From Diploscapter coronatus (lineage: Eukaryota > Nematoda > Chromadorea > Rhabditida > Rhabditidae), in NCBI GenBank assembly GCA_964036155.1, contig OZ038422.1:27489201-27553200 (forward strand): a stretch of 64,000 nucleotides of DNA, given 5' to 3'. The notes under the pieces are model-generated. The model did not search any database and was not told the origin of the DNA. It worked only from the letters and a program-made list of their open reading frames with translations. This document shows positions 11,684-23,324 of this stretch, one piece after another. The number at the start of each line of letters is the position of its first letter. Position 1 is the first letter of the stretch. A program made the position numbers and the translations under genes.

Positions 11684-14600
11684 TTAAAATTTCGATCGAG
11701 ATAACTTCGAATGTAGCAGGTCCGAACTGAATTGCCTTGTCATGTAAGAATAGTATCGTGAATCTTCTATAATCAAATTCTTAGTTGTTTTAAACGGTGT
11801 GGAATCTTTGAAGCCGGTGGTTATATTTAACCTGAAGGTCAAAATGTTTATGAATATGGTACCTGATAGAAACATCCAAGGGTAAAGCGAGTGTATTAAT
11901 CTTCGAGCCATCCTCAACTTTGGGACCCAGTATCTCTTCACAGCCTTCAGCTTCCCTTAAAATTTTGAAATATTATTTTTATTTTCAAATTGCGTTAATC
12001 CTACGTGGCTAAGTCCGGACATATCAGCATCCTAGATCCAAATGTATTTTGAACGACTTGAATCCTTAAAACTGAATCACTAGGTAGATCAAACATATTG
12101 CTAGCTATCATCACTCTAGGACGGTTTTCGTCGAGTTCAATTAAATATCCTGAAATCGAGGTTTATTTTGATTCAAGTGAGCACTTACCTCTATTAGTAT
12201 GCTTAGAATATGGCAGACTAGACTTGTATTGACAAAGACTTGATTTGAAGTCGCAATTTAATTTCCTACATGCTATTAGGTTCGATGATAAAAGTGGACA
12301 AAGTGATCCCTTAGTAGAGATTTTAGGAATAGCAACTATCGCATTTGAAGTCGAAGTTGCTTCAATGGTAATCTGAAATTAGGATGCTTCAAATATTTAG
12401 AAATAAAATTATACGTGAAAAGGCGTATTCGAATGTATAGGCAGAGTGATCATGCCCGCATTACCATTAGATTGAGCGCACATCCCCAAGGCGCATAATC
12501 TAACATGGGCGTTTTCGGACCTAAAAATGAGCAATTTTGCTAAAAATACAAACTTGCGTACTAACTTCATAAACTTCATGATAATCTGCCCACTCTGAGC
12601 GCAATCCACTTCTCGCGATCTCAAAGTCGCATTTTTCTGGCCTCTTAGCACGAAAATTGCAGCATTACCTATTTTCAAATTATAAAAGAAATATTATTTT
12701 CCGAACATACCCTTCAACTCGTTAGGAATGGGAAAATTATCGGAATCTTCCGGAACGACCCCGTAACCTACTGAGCCATCGTCGTTGATCCACTGGCTAC
12801 AGAAATCTCTCGAAAAGTCGCAATCTAACGATTCGGAATAGGGAACGAGTTTTCCTGGGCCCGCTTGTATGGAGAACATGGAATGAATCTTAAAAGATGC
12901 CTTAGAGGAAGCGATTTAAACTATTAATCTATTGTTAAAATTCGTATGATAGTCAGGAATAGCTAAGGAAGACGAATAGTGATATAGAAAAGAAAATGGT
13001 GTGTGATTAGAAACATTATTATCTGAAAAACTATAAGTTGTAACAAAATTAGAATACCGTATCCGGATTGATCGTCGTAGTAGCAAGCGGTCGTGGTTCT
13101 GAGCAAAGAAGGCCTTTCACTGAGATATCAGAAACCACCGCGATTCCGTGTGTTGTCTCATCAAATGCTATTACTTCCAGTGTGAACTTAAGAAAAAAAT
13201 CTTTTTTTGTTGAATTTATTTCAATTGATACCCTCATAGGCTGCTCATATGCGTCTACCTCGATTTCGATTGGACCTGAAAATCTTCGATTTAAAACAAT
13301 TGAATTTTCCAGGACCTGGAGAATTTTCCTCTGCTAAATAAGCGCATGATAATGAGACACCATTGGAGTCACGACTACACACCTCTAATTGAGTGCCGGC
13401 GTTTATCCAATACCTTAACTTCCCTAATTAATTATTTTATCGTCTCAATTGTTCAGTTAATTATCCCAATTACTTCAAGGAGAGTACAGTCGGTCTTCTT
13501 GTGCAAGGCAATAGTGGACTCTTCAATTGCGCGTAGGGTCTGGGTGATAGAGTGTCGATGGCTAGAAAATAGAAGGAAGTGTTGGGTTTGACGAAGGTCT
13601 CTGGGAGCTGAATAATTATGAGATGAAAAAACAAACAGAATAAAATAAGATTATTAATAGCGTTATGATTAAAATTACAAAATACTAAAATGGTGTAATA
13701 ATAGATCAAATAGTGTCGTAATAAATAAAACGACATGATCGCGCCGCTCTTACATCCAACAAAGAGTGGAATCTCTCGGTGTTCCTCCCGACCCTCCACA
13801 TCGCAGTAGCGTCGTCTCCATTCGCCCACAGACAGCCATCCTTGGGCTCTTCGCAATTCACTTGAAGAATTGAAGTTATTGCAAACGCCTCGGTTTCCGT
13901 GGGCAATTCCAAGGAGTTGAACGCGAATTGGAGGGCTGAAACATAGAATAGTCATTTATCATAATAAATTTAGACAGTTCAACAGTAATTATCTAAACAT
14001 ACGCGGTTCTGTACAAATAGTAGCGTGATACTTTATGTCCCGAATCATAGCCATACTTCCGACGGTATGGTCCTAAATTTTCGTCTTCAGGAAGCTGTAG
14101 CTCTACAAAGAACCTTCAAATTAAAAGCCCTGATAGCGATTCGGAAGGGCTCTTTGATTTGCGCTATTTCAACGTTGCAAATTTCATCTGACGGTCGTAA
14201 GAAATGACAATTCATTTTGGGTCTGAAAAGCACCTGAAATTTAAATTAACCTAATTTTAGGTAGACATGTTCTAGTCTTGCTTATAGATTGGCCCTAGCT
14301 ATAATTCTTATTTTATGATAGAATAGGCACAAAAACCCAAGTTGCTCTTCATCTTGGCTCCGCCCCAATTTTTTTAGCGCCTTCAGTTTTCTAGACACAT
14401 TCATCAATGGACATAAGTCCGCCCGTGTCCTTTCATCATCAGCGCGCTTTGCAGCGAAAAGTCGTAGCGAAAGCGACCATTCGCCCGCTCAGTGCCAATT
14501 TCCGTGCGATTCGCCAAACGTGTTTACTCGCCTATGCCTCAGCGCTGTCATAGTGAGGGGTGCAAGAAAAACACTGAACATAGAACGATAGGAGCGGGTT

Positions 14601-15433
14601 CTTTTCGATAGAAAATGGCATTTTTTACGAATTTGAAAACGCAGTTACACATTATTGTGTATGAAATAAATTGTTTGATAGGATAATATTCATCTGTGTG
14701 AAATGATATAACTGTGTAGCCATTTTTAAATTTCCTGTTTTACACTAACCTGCAAATTTTTCCTTCTCGTCATTGAACGCACTATTATAACTTCGATTTT
14801 CGCATGATTATATAGCCAGTATCTGAACTCAATTCAAATTAGAATATTGCGATTTATGTTCAATCGCACGAAAATGAAATATTAGCGTAGCCATCTTGAC
14901 AAGCAATCGGGGCACTGACTAACACCGCAGAGTCCGGATTTGCCGAGGTGTTTCCAGCCAAAAATAAATGAGTTCCCTCTTTAATTTCATGGTTTCCAGG
15001 TTGGATTTGGACCGGAAACGTTTTATTATCTGACTTCTGAATATACATCTTTCAAAGAAGCAGTATTTGCAAAAAAGATACCACGAAATACCACCAATCC
15101 GAGGTGTCTAGTCTATGGTCGCTGAAAATTAGCCTTGAAAATTAGATTTGAACTCTAAAACCTAGGTGAATTAGTCCAAAGACACGGGTATTCAGAATCA
15201 CAATCCAGTTCGTGAGAGTAAGAGATGTACTGAGCGAAATCCATAGAATCTAAGGGATTTCATATATCCATAATTTAATTTAAATTTATCCTACCAGTTT
15301 GGGGCATCTCCCCATTATTATCAGGCCGGAGTCCTAGATATAGGTCCAGATATCTCAGCTCTTTTTCGAATTGGGCCATACATGATGAAACAGGACTGGC
15401 CAAAATGATCAATAACAGAACAAGCCGTAGCAT
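11684..15433 (-). CDS. Secreted protein with several MAM-like modules
   Basis: Start ATG at 15431-15433 followed by a clear signal peptide (MLRLVLLLIILASPVSS); the first exon is 15295-15433. About 14 exons follow, ending at the TAA at 11684. Repeating modules open with a short cysteine motif: LDCDSEYPCLWTN, LQVNCEEPKDGCLWANGDD, LDCDFSRDFCSQWINDDG and LNCDFKSSLCQYKS. Each is followed by a beta-rich stretch closing with forms such as IAVVSDISVKGLLC or IVAIPKISTKGSLC. That is the opening C-x-F...C-x-W and closing ISxxGxC pattern of MAM domains, adhesion-type extracellular modules. No membrane helix is visible at the C-terminus, so it is probably secreted into cuticle, matrix or pseudocoelom. A 31-base intron near the 3' end and the acceptor near 13375 are the least certain edges. 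It lies tail to tail with the transporter (110 bases apart). Partner unknown. Confidence 0.7.
14340..14625. repeat. GC-richer block inside a long intron of the MAM-module gene
   Basis: The intron at roughly 14235-14750 is longer than its neighbours. Its middle is clearly richer in G+C and in CG dinucleotides (for example CGCGCTTTGCAGCG, GCTCCGCCCC) than the flanks. This looks like an old insertion, but no clean inverted ends were found. Confidence 0.3.
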
Positions 15434-16334
15434 TGATAGTCTGCCAAAATGTCTTGTCACTGATAGGATATATCTCGGAATTTCCCGCCATCAATCAATA
15501 TTCCATATCTGAGGAAACGTGTTTCTTATCTTTTTATCACTATCATATTGGTCATGCCTATCAATTTGTTGATAAAATATGTTTATTTTTACTTTCTGAA
15601 TTCCACAATAAAATGTTCGTGTTTTCATCTATCACAGAGTAACTCATACTAAATTCTTTACCTTTGACTCAACTAATCTAATTTTCAAATCTTACAAGAG
15701 AAGTGCACAAACCGGAACCCACAGATCTGGACGAAATTTGCCGAACAGAAGTTTTCGATGACGGAAATGACGATGTCAAAAAGTGCAAAATAGGAGCCTA
15801 AGTTGGATAATTTGCGACTGTTTTTCACTCGTATTTTGTGTGAAAAATGTATGCAAATTCGCAAGCAAGAGTGAAGAAACGAGGACTTTTACCAATTTCC
15901 TTAACCACAGGCTTCTATTTTGCAGTTTTGGCTTCACCAAAAAAATCCCGCTTGGTAAGTTTCATCAAGATCTGTGAGTTCCGATTTGTGCATTTTCTGT
16001 GTTAGAAAAAAATCAAATCCCTACACCAAAATAACGATGACTTGAGCGTCTCAAGTATTAGCCATAAAAATATTAGAGAAAAATTCCAAGTAGAAGTAAA
16101 TCAAACGATAACGATAAAAGTGGAATAGGTTGTACCAGTTTCGGATGCAGAAAAGATAAATATTTCCTCAAAGACAAAGAAAGAAAAGTCCCAATAAGAC
16201 ACAAAAAGAGTTGATATAAAAACCAAGGTCTTGGAAAAAGATAAAAATTATCGATTTTGTGATGATAAGAATATAAGAATAAATTATTACCGTATCCCAG
16301 AAATTAGCATAGTTTGTATCTTCGCTTATTTTTC
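15434..16334. other. Spacer holding an inverted-repeat element
   Basis: 900 bases between the start of the MAM-module gene and the stop of the USO1 gene, both on the minus strand. Apart from the inverted repeat at 15699-15996 it is AT-rich and shows no gene. It should contain the promoter of the MAM-module gene and the 3' UTR of USO1. Confidence 0.5.
15699..15996. mobile_element. MITE-like inverted repeat
   Basis: The left arm, GAAGTGCACAAACCGGAACC..., pairs with the right arm, whose reverse complement reads GAAAATGCACAAATCGGAAC.... Matching continues through ACAGATCT and a block GTGCAAAATAGGAGCC / CTGCAAAATAGAAGCC, so each arm is about 130 bases with a small centre. The arms have diverged moderately, implying an older insertion. 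No coding capacity. Confidence 0.7.
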
Positions 16335-19300
16335 CTACTCATCTTCATCATCGGTGACTTGCTGGCCCGTTTCGCGAAGTCGCTTGCGGTATTGGCGGAT
16401 TTTGGACTCCTGAATTTAAAAATGAAAGAAAAATTCATGAGATGGCAAATTTGAGATCTGAAAATCACATCTTCCTTTAGGGAATTGATATCTTTAAAGA
16501 TATTTACTGTCGATCTCTCACCATTGTGGAGCGTCCGTAAAAACGCGCATTGAGATTGGGCATTTTCGAAAATTTGAACTCGCTAATAAATGCAGAATAA
16601 ACAGCAACTACAGACAGCTCTCTTATCCACTCTTCACGCCTTTGAGAGAGTTAGTCAGTGAATGGAGAGCAATCGACAGTAATGTCTCATTTGGGATTTC
16701 ATATATCACCTATAAGATTTGATATATCTCCTACCTGATCAGCCAAAAGAACGAACAGATCTTCCTGCTCAGCTTTAAGTTTTTGCAGCTCGGCTTTGGA
16801 ATCATCAACCTGAAAAAATACCGTATTTTTTTCAAAATTAACATAAAATTCCCACCTCTCCGTTCACGTTTGAGCCAGAGGCATGGCCGTATCCGTTTTC
16901 AAGTTGTTGTGGCTGAGATCTCTGCAAAATCGTTTCTTTTGTGATTTTTTTTTTCGAATTAATAGTACCTGAGCCATTTCTTGCTGCAATTTCGCCTCCG
17001 CCTCTTCTGCCCTCTTTTTCCAACTCGAAATTTCCGATTCTTTTTGAAACAACTAAACAACTATTTTAATTAACACATGTTAAGGCATAGACTTGCAAAA
17101 CGGGTTGCATATTAAAAGTGGAAATTTGTACCGTTTGATTCTGCTGTTCGTAGGCCTCATATCCATAGGCCATTTGCTGCTCGAGCGAGGTCACCTGCTG
17201 TTGGAGTTGCTGCAGAACAACGTCGTAAGCGTTGGGCAGCTGAAATTGGAAAAATGTGGAAACTTTAATAAAAGTTTAAAAACTTGAATAAAGTTGTAGA
17301 AATTTCAAATATTTCGAAAGCTCTAAGAAAATCTTTAGAAACTTCTCCCCACCTGTGCAATTTGATAACTTTGCCATTGCTGAGCCCACTGCTTGTATCG
17401 GTCTGCCTCGACCTGCCATTGCTGGTTGACTCTGTAAACTCCAAAGTTAAATTGAAGTTAATCAAGTTAAATTTTTGAAATTTGGAGTTAGGATAAACAT
17501 TTTCTTTATGTTTGAAGCAAAAATTGCCGTACCTCTGAAGTTCCTGAATCTGGTACTGCATTTCCTGGGCTCGCTGGTTGACGTCCAGATTCTGTGCGAG
17601 CTGGGCGCGCAGTTGCTCGATTTCTTGCTCGGACTTGTTTTCTTCGATCTGAAAATAGTACAGATAAAAATGGGATAAAGCTCAACAATACAGAAAAATA
17701 AAATAACTTTAAAAAATACCTGTTTCCTGAGTTTTTCCAGCTCAGAATTAGACCTCTTTGCGTCCTGTTTGAGAACGGAAATCTCCTCATCTTGTCTTTT
17801 GATCAAGTCCTTGAAGGACATAATGATCGCATCTGAGGTCGTGCCGTTGTACTCTCCAGAGGGTGAGAGTTGCTTGATCAAGGAGACTGCAACCTCTCTT
17901 ATTATTAAAAAATTCTAATTATTTTTTATCAAACATGATCAAAAGTTATTATATTCTCACAAAATGTATCATTTCTAATAGTAAGAATGTTTTCTTATCA
18001 GCGATAATAGTCATTATCATGTAATAGCTACCGCCCCTCATTGATGAGAAGGCTTTATCAATGTTAACACAAATTCTTATCAATAATTTTTATCACCAAC
18101 CCTCATTCGCCTTGAACAGTTTGATGAAGTGATAGTCGATAAAGAGCTCGTTCGGAGTTTTCGCGAGTGGTTGGGGCTTTTGCGCGGCGCGCACGAATTG
18201 TTCGGTTCTAAAAATTCGAAAATAGCAAAAAATTGGCGAAAGTATTTTTAAAAAAAAATACCTGGAAACTCCTTCGACCGCTGCAGTAATCGTATCCTTG
18301 CTGATTCTTCTTTCGATTAACTGTTCTAGGGATTTTCTGAAATTAGTCGAATTAAGCTTGAAAAAGCTCAAAATATGGTACTTGAAAAAGTCTATTGGAA
18401 TATCAAATGAGCCTAAAATAAACAAATTCTATTTGCTTATGCTGTACTAACTACTTTTAATGATAATAATATTGAAATATACTCAAATGATTTTTAAAAT
18501 TTCTTACTTAGTATTCGGTTCACTGGTGCCTTGCAAACAGACGAGCAGAAGGAAGGCCATCAGCCCTTTCAGAACTTGCTGCTCGCTTTCCGTGCCTTCT
18601 CCGCATTCATCGACTGCAAGGTTCAACTTTATTAAAAATATTCAATTTTTCAAATATTCTCAGAACGTTTTATATTTCCTTCAAAATTAATTAGGGTTCA
18701 CAAATTTGTATGGAACATTTAAAATTTCTATAAGTAATTTTTAAAATCTAACCGATTTGGGTCGTCAAATAATGGAGATTCTCTTGATTGGCAGTGAACT
18801 GGCTGACTGCTTTGGGGCAATTGAGCAGCCAGGCGCAGAGCAGCATCAGGTAGCCGGCACGCATTTGCACTCGACGGTTGCCCATCGAAGTGAGCAGATT
18901 CGAGACGTGAACCAGCAAAGATACAGGCGCCTCTCCCACGGTCACCGTCAACTGCACGCGCAGGAGTTGTTCTCTGGAAAATAGCGATTTTTAAACGTTG
19001 TACAAAAATAATCTTTTTTTTTAATTTCAATTTAATAAATAAATACTTATCTAGGAGTTAGGAAAGTGGATTTTATAGAAAGAAATAATTTCATTCCAAG
19101 AAGAGACTTCGAAAATCATATTCGTTTAGAAAATTAGTTCAATTTAAAAGAAAATAATAGATGCCTCAAATGATCGACATCGATGATGCAATGGAGGAGA
19201 GCGACCGAGCCGAACCAGGCCTGAACGGGCTCGGACGAGGAAATGGCCTGGCAGACCAGCCCGCCTGTCGTCAGGGAGCCATCAGTTTGACTCGACGGAA

Positions 19301-21622
19301 GCAGAGTGTCGATCAACTGGAAATTTGATAAACCATAAAATTATCCATAAGAAATGGAAAAAGAATAAGAAATTTTTCTAAAAAGAAGACGATTTACCGT
19401 AAACTTTACTAAAGCTAGAAAAGGGGAAAGTAAAAGATTTAAAATAAAAATCTAACCTTAGTCTTCCCAAACTCGTTCTCGTGCAAATACGACAAAAAGC
19501 AGTAGAAAACGGCGCATCGCAGCTTGAAGGGCTGCTTTTCTGCGGTCATCGAAATTAGCAGAACCAAGAGCGAGGGTCTGGAATTTGAAAAAATAAATAG
19601 TCCACTTTTTCAATATTTAGAGTACAAAAGTCCATTGCTTCACGTTTCTTGTATTCTTATTTCAGGAAGCGATGAATAAATAAAACCAATTACCTAGCAG
19701 TATTTTCCTGAGTGATCAGCGAGGTGCTTGCAAAGTATTCTTGATTGGTGTAATTCCCTCTGATAATTTCAGCCACGACAATCACAGTCTCAGTCAGAAC
19801 TTCGACTGAAACGCCCAATTCAGAAAGCAGCACGCGACACAGCTCGTGGAGCATTTCTGAAAAACAAATACTTTAGAGATTATTATAAAGGCGTAATTTG
19901 AGTAAAAGACGCTGGAAGAAATAAAAAATTTCAGGTTATTTACAAAACCGTGATTTTAATAAGACTTTGGAAAAATCGACGAAAACTTACTGCACTGGTG
20001 CATAGCCTTCTGAGCAGCATGAGTGTTGGCAGCGACATTGTCAGGACTGACGAGGCTTCTGAAAGCAGAGCAATTAAATTAGATAATTAGGGCAATTAAA
20101 TAGTTACTTACCTGATAATTTGCAAGAGGAAAATGAGGTTTGCTGTTCGCTGCTTTGGCCACTCATTTGTGTCTGGGGACTCTTCATCGATTCCATAGAG
20201 GAAAGTGTGCAGAACGCCCGCGATGCGGTTAATTAGTCTGTAAAGGAGATAATTGGGGGAAATTAAACATTAAACTAAGATAGTAATTGGGGCAATTAAA
20301 GAGTTAATTACCCGTTCTCCCTGAATAACTGCTGGTTCATAGTGTTCTTCCTCAGAAGATTCAAAATGACGAACAGACAGTCCTCAATGACAATGCTGTC
20401 CAAGGGCTCGGACTCCACGATCCCGAATAGCAACACAAACGCATTGTCGTATGCCAAAAGCTGTTGGATCTTAAATTGTGAAAATAAAAACAACGAGATT
20501 AACCAAAACTGCGGCTAAAATACCTGGGAATTGTTTCTGCTCAGCTCACACAGCATCAGAACTGCTTCATTTCGCACGACTTCTCTAAAAATTCAAAATT
20601 AAAAAAGCTGAAATAACATGACTATTTGAATGAAAGAAAGAAAGAGAACTTTTAAATAACAAGACACATTTCTTCTTTTGCTAAACGTGCTTTTTATAGA
20701 GAAGTTTCTAATTGGTTTCATTTCTAAATTACCGAAAATTTGAAAATAAAAGAAAAGCAAAGAATACCGATTGTCATGGATGATGTCGACGAGTCTGGAA
20801 ACTCCCATAGGCTGATTCATGACACCATTTTGCACTTCGGGGCCGCGGTGACGGAGCAGCGAAGTGAGCAGTTGAATGGAGCATCGTCGAGCGGCGAAGT
20901 CGAATGTCTCCAAAATCGACAGAATCGATGGCAGAAACACCTGCTTTTTCAGCATCACCTGAAAATATTAAATTTTAAAAATCAGGATATCCAGCGAGTT
21001 TTTAGAATTTTCAAAATTAGCATTTTTGACTAAAACAATGTGAGAAAAATATGTATGTATGCTAGTTTTAAATTTAAAAACTTAAAAATAACCTCAGCGA
21101 GTCTCTCGCCCAGTTCGTCCTCATCCGTATTTTCGTCGTCGCTGCTTAAAACCGCGACCAAGGTTTCCAGCGTCAAAGTCAGAAGTTCAGGATTTGATCT
21201 TTCTTTGTCCAAAATCTCCATGAACACATTCATTCCCATCGTCCCGACTGCCAAACGGTACTTCTGGAAATTAGAGATTTTGGGAAATTCACAGATTTAG
21301 ATAGAGTTCAAGCAAAATTTTTGTTAAGGTCTCTCTTTATGAATAAAACTATATAGGAAATTCTTTCGAATACCCTCCCCCATAATTTTCCCCTTGATTG
21401 AAAATGAATTATTTTTAAGTCCGACCTTAACCATGCTCCTCAAAGCCCTGAGCGCGTCCCGTCTATCTTCAAGTGCAGTGCAAGTCTCCACTCTTTCAAC
21501 GAATTTCTCAACCATTTCTGAAAAAATAAATAGTTTTTGAGAAAATTTTAACTTTTCGAACCTGCCCCATTCTCCTCTTCCGATTCGGCCCCGCCGCCGA
21601 AGAAACTTCGAAAGTAGGCCAT
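16335..21622 (-). CDS. uso-1: General vesicular transport factor USO1/p115
   Basis: A 24-exon gene, first exon 21562-21622 ([11 protein letters not shown]), last exon 16335 to ~16410. It encodes roughly 900 residues, close to the 960 of mammalian p115. The N-terminal two thirds is the armadillo-like head: [22 protein letters not shown]-type repeats, [97 protein letters not shown] and [21 protein letters not shown]. These match p115 block by block. From about 17890 downward the exons encode glutamine-rich coiled coil ([14 protein letters not shown] and similar). The acidic tail DDEDE at the end corresponds to the p115 tail that binds golgin tethers. Known role: cytosolic tether for COPI/COPII vesicles at the Golgi. 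No breaks seen. Confidence 0.95.
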
Positions 21623-21696
21623 CTGGGCGAAATTTCTAAAAACCAAAATTGCTCGAAAAATCAAGAAAATACAAATTTTCAACGAAGGAAGTATAC

Positions 21697-21937
21697 CTCA
21701 GCGTTCAAACTGCGTATCCATGTGGGGTAATTTGCGGATCCGCAGTGCTGTGGGACGATGTGATTGAATGTGGATCCACACGGATCCACAAATTTGCAAA
21801 TTGTGAATCCACATGGATCCACATTGGTCCACTTGCATCCACAAAAACTGCGAATCCGCAAATTACCCCACATGGATCCGCAATTCATAACTGTGGGTCC
21901 ACATGGATCCATGCGGATACGCTGCTTGAACGCTGAG
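21697..21937. mobile_element. MITE-like inverted repeat with internal GGATCC-rich subrepeats
   Basis: Ends read CTCAGCGTTCAA on the left and TTGAACGCTGAG on the right. Within it, CATGGATCCACA-type units recur in both directions (21720-21910), so the element is a palindrome built of smaller palindromes. It begins 75 bases upstream of the USO1 start codon. Confidence 0.75.
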
Positions 21938-22326
21938 ACATATCACCGCGATTCCCCGCTAACAGTCAAGACAAGGAGTGTAGTGTTGAAGGGGCAGGGA
22001 CGCAGAGTTTTTTTTTGAACGGAGGGCATAAACGTTGTGAGCGTTTATTTTGCGGATAAACGCCATACGACGAGCTCGCTGAACTCTTTCTCGATTTTCT
22101 TCTAATTTTTTTCGTAATTATCCTCATTTTCAGCACAATTTTGTGCATTCCATTCAAGAATTAACTAGTGTGCATGAAATTAATCATTTTCATAGCTGTT
22201 TTCTTGAATCAAATGCACGAAATTGGGAATATTTCAAAGTTACAAGCAGCGTTGCAAAATTTTGGGTAGAAATGAAACCTAAACATAAGAAAGGTTAAAA
22301 ATTAGTAGAATTATTCGAAATTCAAC

Positions 22327-22469
22327 AAAAAAAATGGGTGCGGGCCGACTCCCCCCACTTTTTGAACCGTCCCTACTCCCCCCCACTATCTTTAGGCCCA
22401 TTAAAATATAGTGACAGAAAAATGGTTGGTTTAAAAAGTGGGAGGAGTCGGCCCACACCCAAAAAAAAT
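22327..22469. mobile_element. Short inverted repeat (GGGCCGACTCC family)
   Basis: The left block TGGGTGCGGGCCGACTCCCC pairs with the right block GGAGTCGGCCCACACCC. About 143 bases. It abuts the next palindrome with only a few bases between. Confidence 0.65.
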
Positions 22470-22473
22470 GAAG

Positions 22474-22645
22474 GGGCGCGTTCATACTTAGTTGCAATGC
22501 AACTTGCAATTTGCAACTCGCTTAAAATAACATGAGAAATCAAGAGAGCGCAAGAAATTATGCAATCGCGCTCTCTTCATTTCCTATGCTATTTCAAGCG
22601 AGTTGCAAATTGCAAGTTGCATTGCAACTAAGTATGAACGCGCCC
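22474..22645. mobile_element. Near-perfect MITE-like palindrome
   Basis: The left arm from GGGCGCGTTCATACTTAGTT through GCAACTCGCTT is repeated almost exactly in reverse on the right, ending AAGTATGAACGCGCCC. Arms are about 50 bases and 172 bases overall. The near identity of the arms points to a recent insertion. Confidence 0.85.
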
Positions 22646-22687
22646 TAACTGCGAGTTAGTTAACGGCGACCTTTAACTCGCAGTTAT
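22646..22687. repeat. Small hairpin directly after the MITE
   Basis: TAACTGCGAGTTA and TAACTCGCAGTTA face each other across a 16-base loop. It starts on the base following the palindrome at 22645. Confidence 0.6.
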
Positions 22688-22744
22688 CAAGCAAAGAATA
22701 CCACCACAGTGCCTGAGACCAAATGGAATTCGACGGTTTTCAAA

Positions 22745-23230
22745 CCTTAAAATTAGGGTGTTTCTAAAGGGTTTTTATTACTTATAACGGAAAATGTATT
22801 CGAACGATGAAACATAGGCTAGTATATGGAGATTTTGGCCGGAACTCGGCTCAATAGGATCAAAGCTAGCCGGATCTGGTTGCTCGCGATCTCGACACAT
22901 AAGAGGCCTTTGAAAAGTTTCAAAATGGTAGCTGTATCATTTTTATACCAAAAGTGGTACCAAGTTATCACAAAGTTACCACTTACCATTTGGCAGTTGA
23001 CTTCTAACCGCTTTAGGTCAAAATTCCATGTTGTCGAGTTCCCGCTTGAAATCCTCCCTTCCAATGCCGTCCTGATGGAGTGGGTTTCTGCAAGTAAAAT
23101 CCGTATTTTCGCGATTAATTACTAAAATTAGCATACATGTCTGACAGTCAACCCGTGGGGTGGTTTGCGACTCAATTTCCCAGTTGAATAGTTCTTGTCG
23201 TCACGAAAGGGCTAAAGATCTGAAAGGTAT
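22745..23230 (-). pseudogene. Exon-like segments of an unidentified gene, possibly frameshifted
   Basis: Three stretches on the minus strand look like exons with proper splice edges. One reads PFRDDKNYSTGKLSRKPPHG (about 23133-23210). One is at about 22986-23088. One reads RDREQPDPASFDPIEPSSGQ and ends with a TAA near 22788. The middle exon reads HQDGIGREDFKRELDNMEF in one frame and FDLKRLEVNCQM in the next, with the switch at a run of four T. A single extra T would explain it. I do not recognise the family and found no start codon. It may be a decayed gene, or the exon edges may be misjudged. Confidence 0.25.
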
Positions 23231-23324
23231 GACGTCATCTAAAAGTTTATGTCATCGAAAAGTTTCTCAATACAGACCCGTGCATCCCTGGTCAGTTGAT
23301 AATCGTTGAAAATGATGTATTCTA

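Larger units (their letters stand above)
21623..22800. other. Intergenic cluster of unrelated inverted repeats
   Basis: Upstream of USO1 lie at least four palindromic units within 1 kb (listed separately). The spaces between them are AT-rich with no gene seen. The USO1 promoter must lie between 21623 and the first repeat at 21697, or within or beyond the repeats. Confidence 0.6.

Noticed and set aside
13470..13955. 161-codon minus-strand frame starting MTILCFSPPIRV
   Set aside because: It runs through an intron and is out of frame with the MAM-module reading (SILQVNCEEPKDGCLW), which has the cysteine pattern and clean splice edges.
20740..21300. Plus-strand frames of 97 and 86 codons
   Set aside because: They are antisense shadows of USO1 exons that match the p115 head domain.
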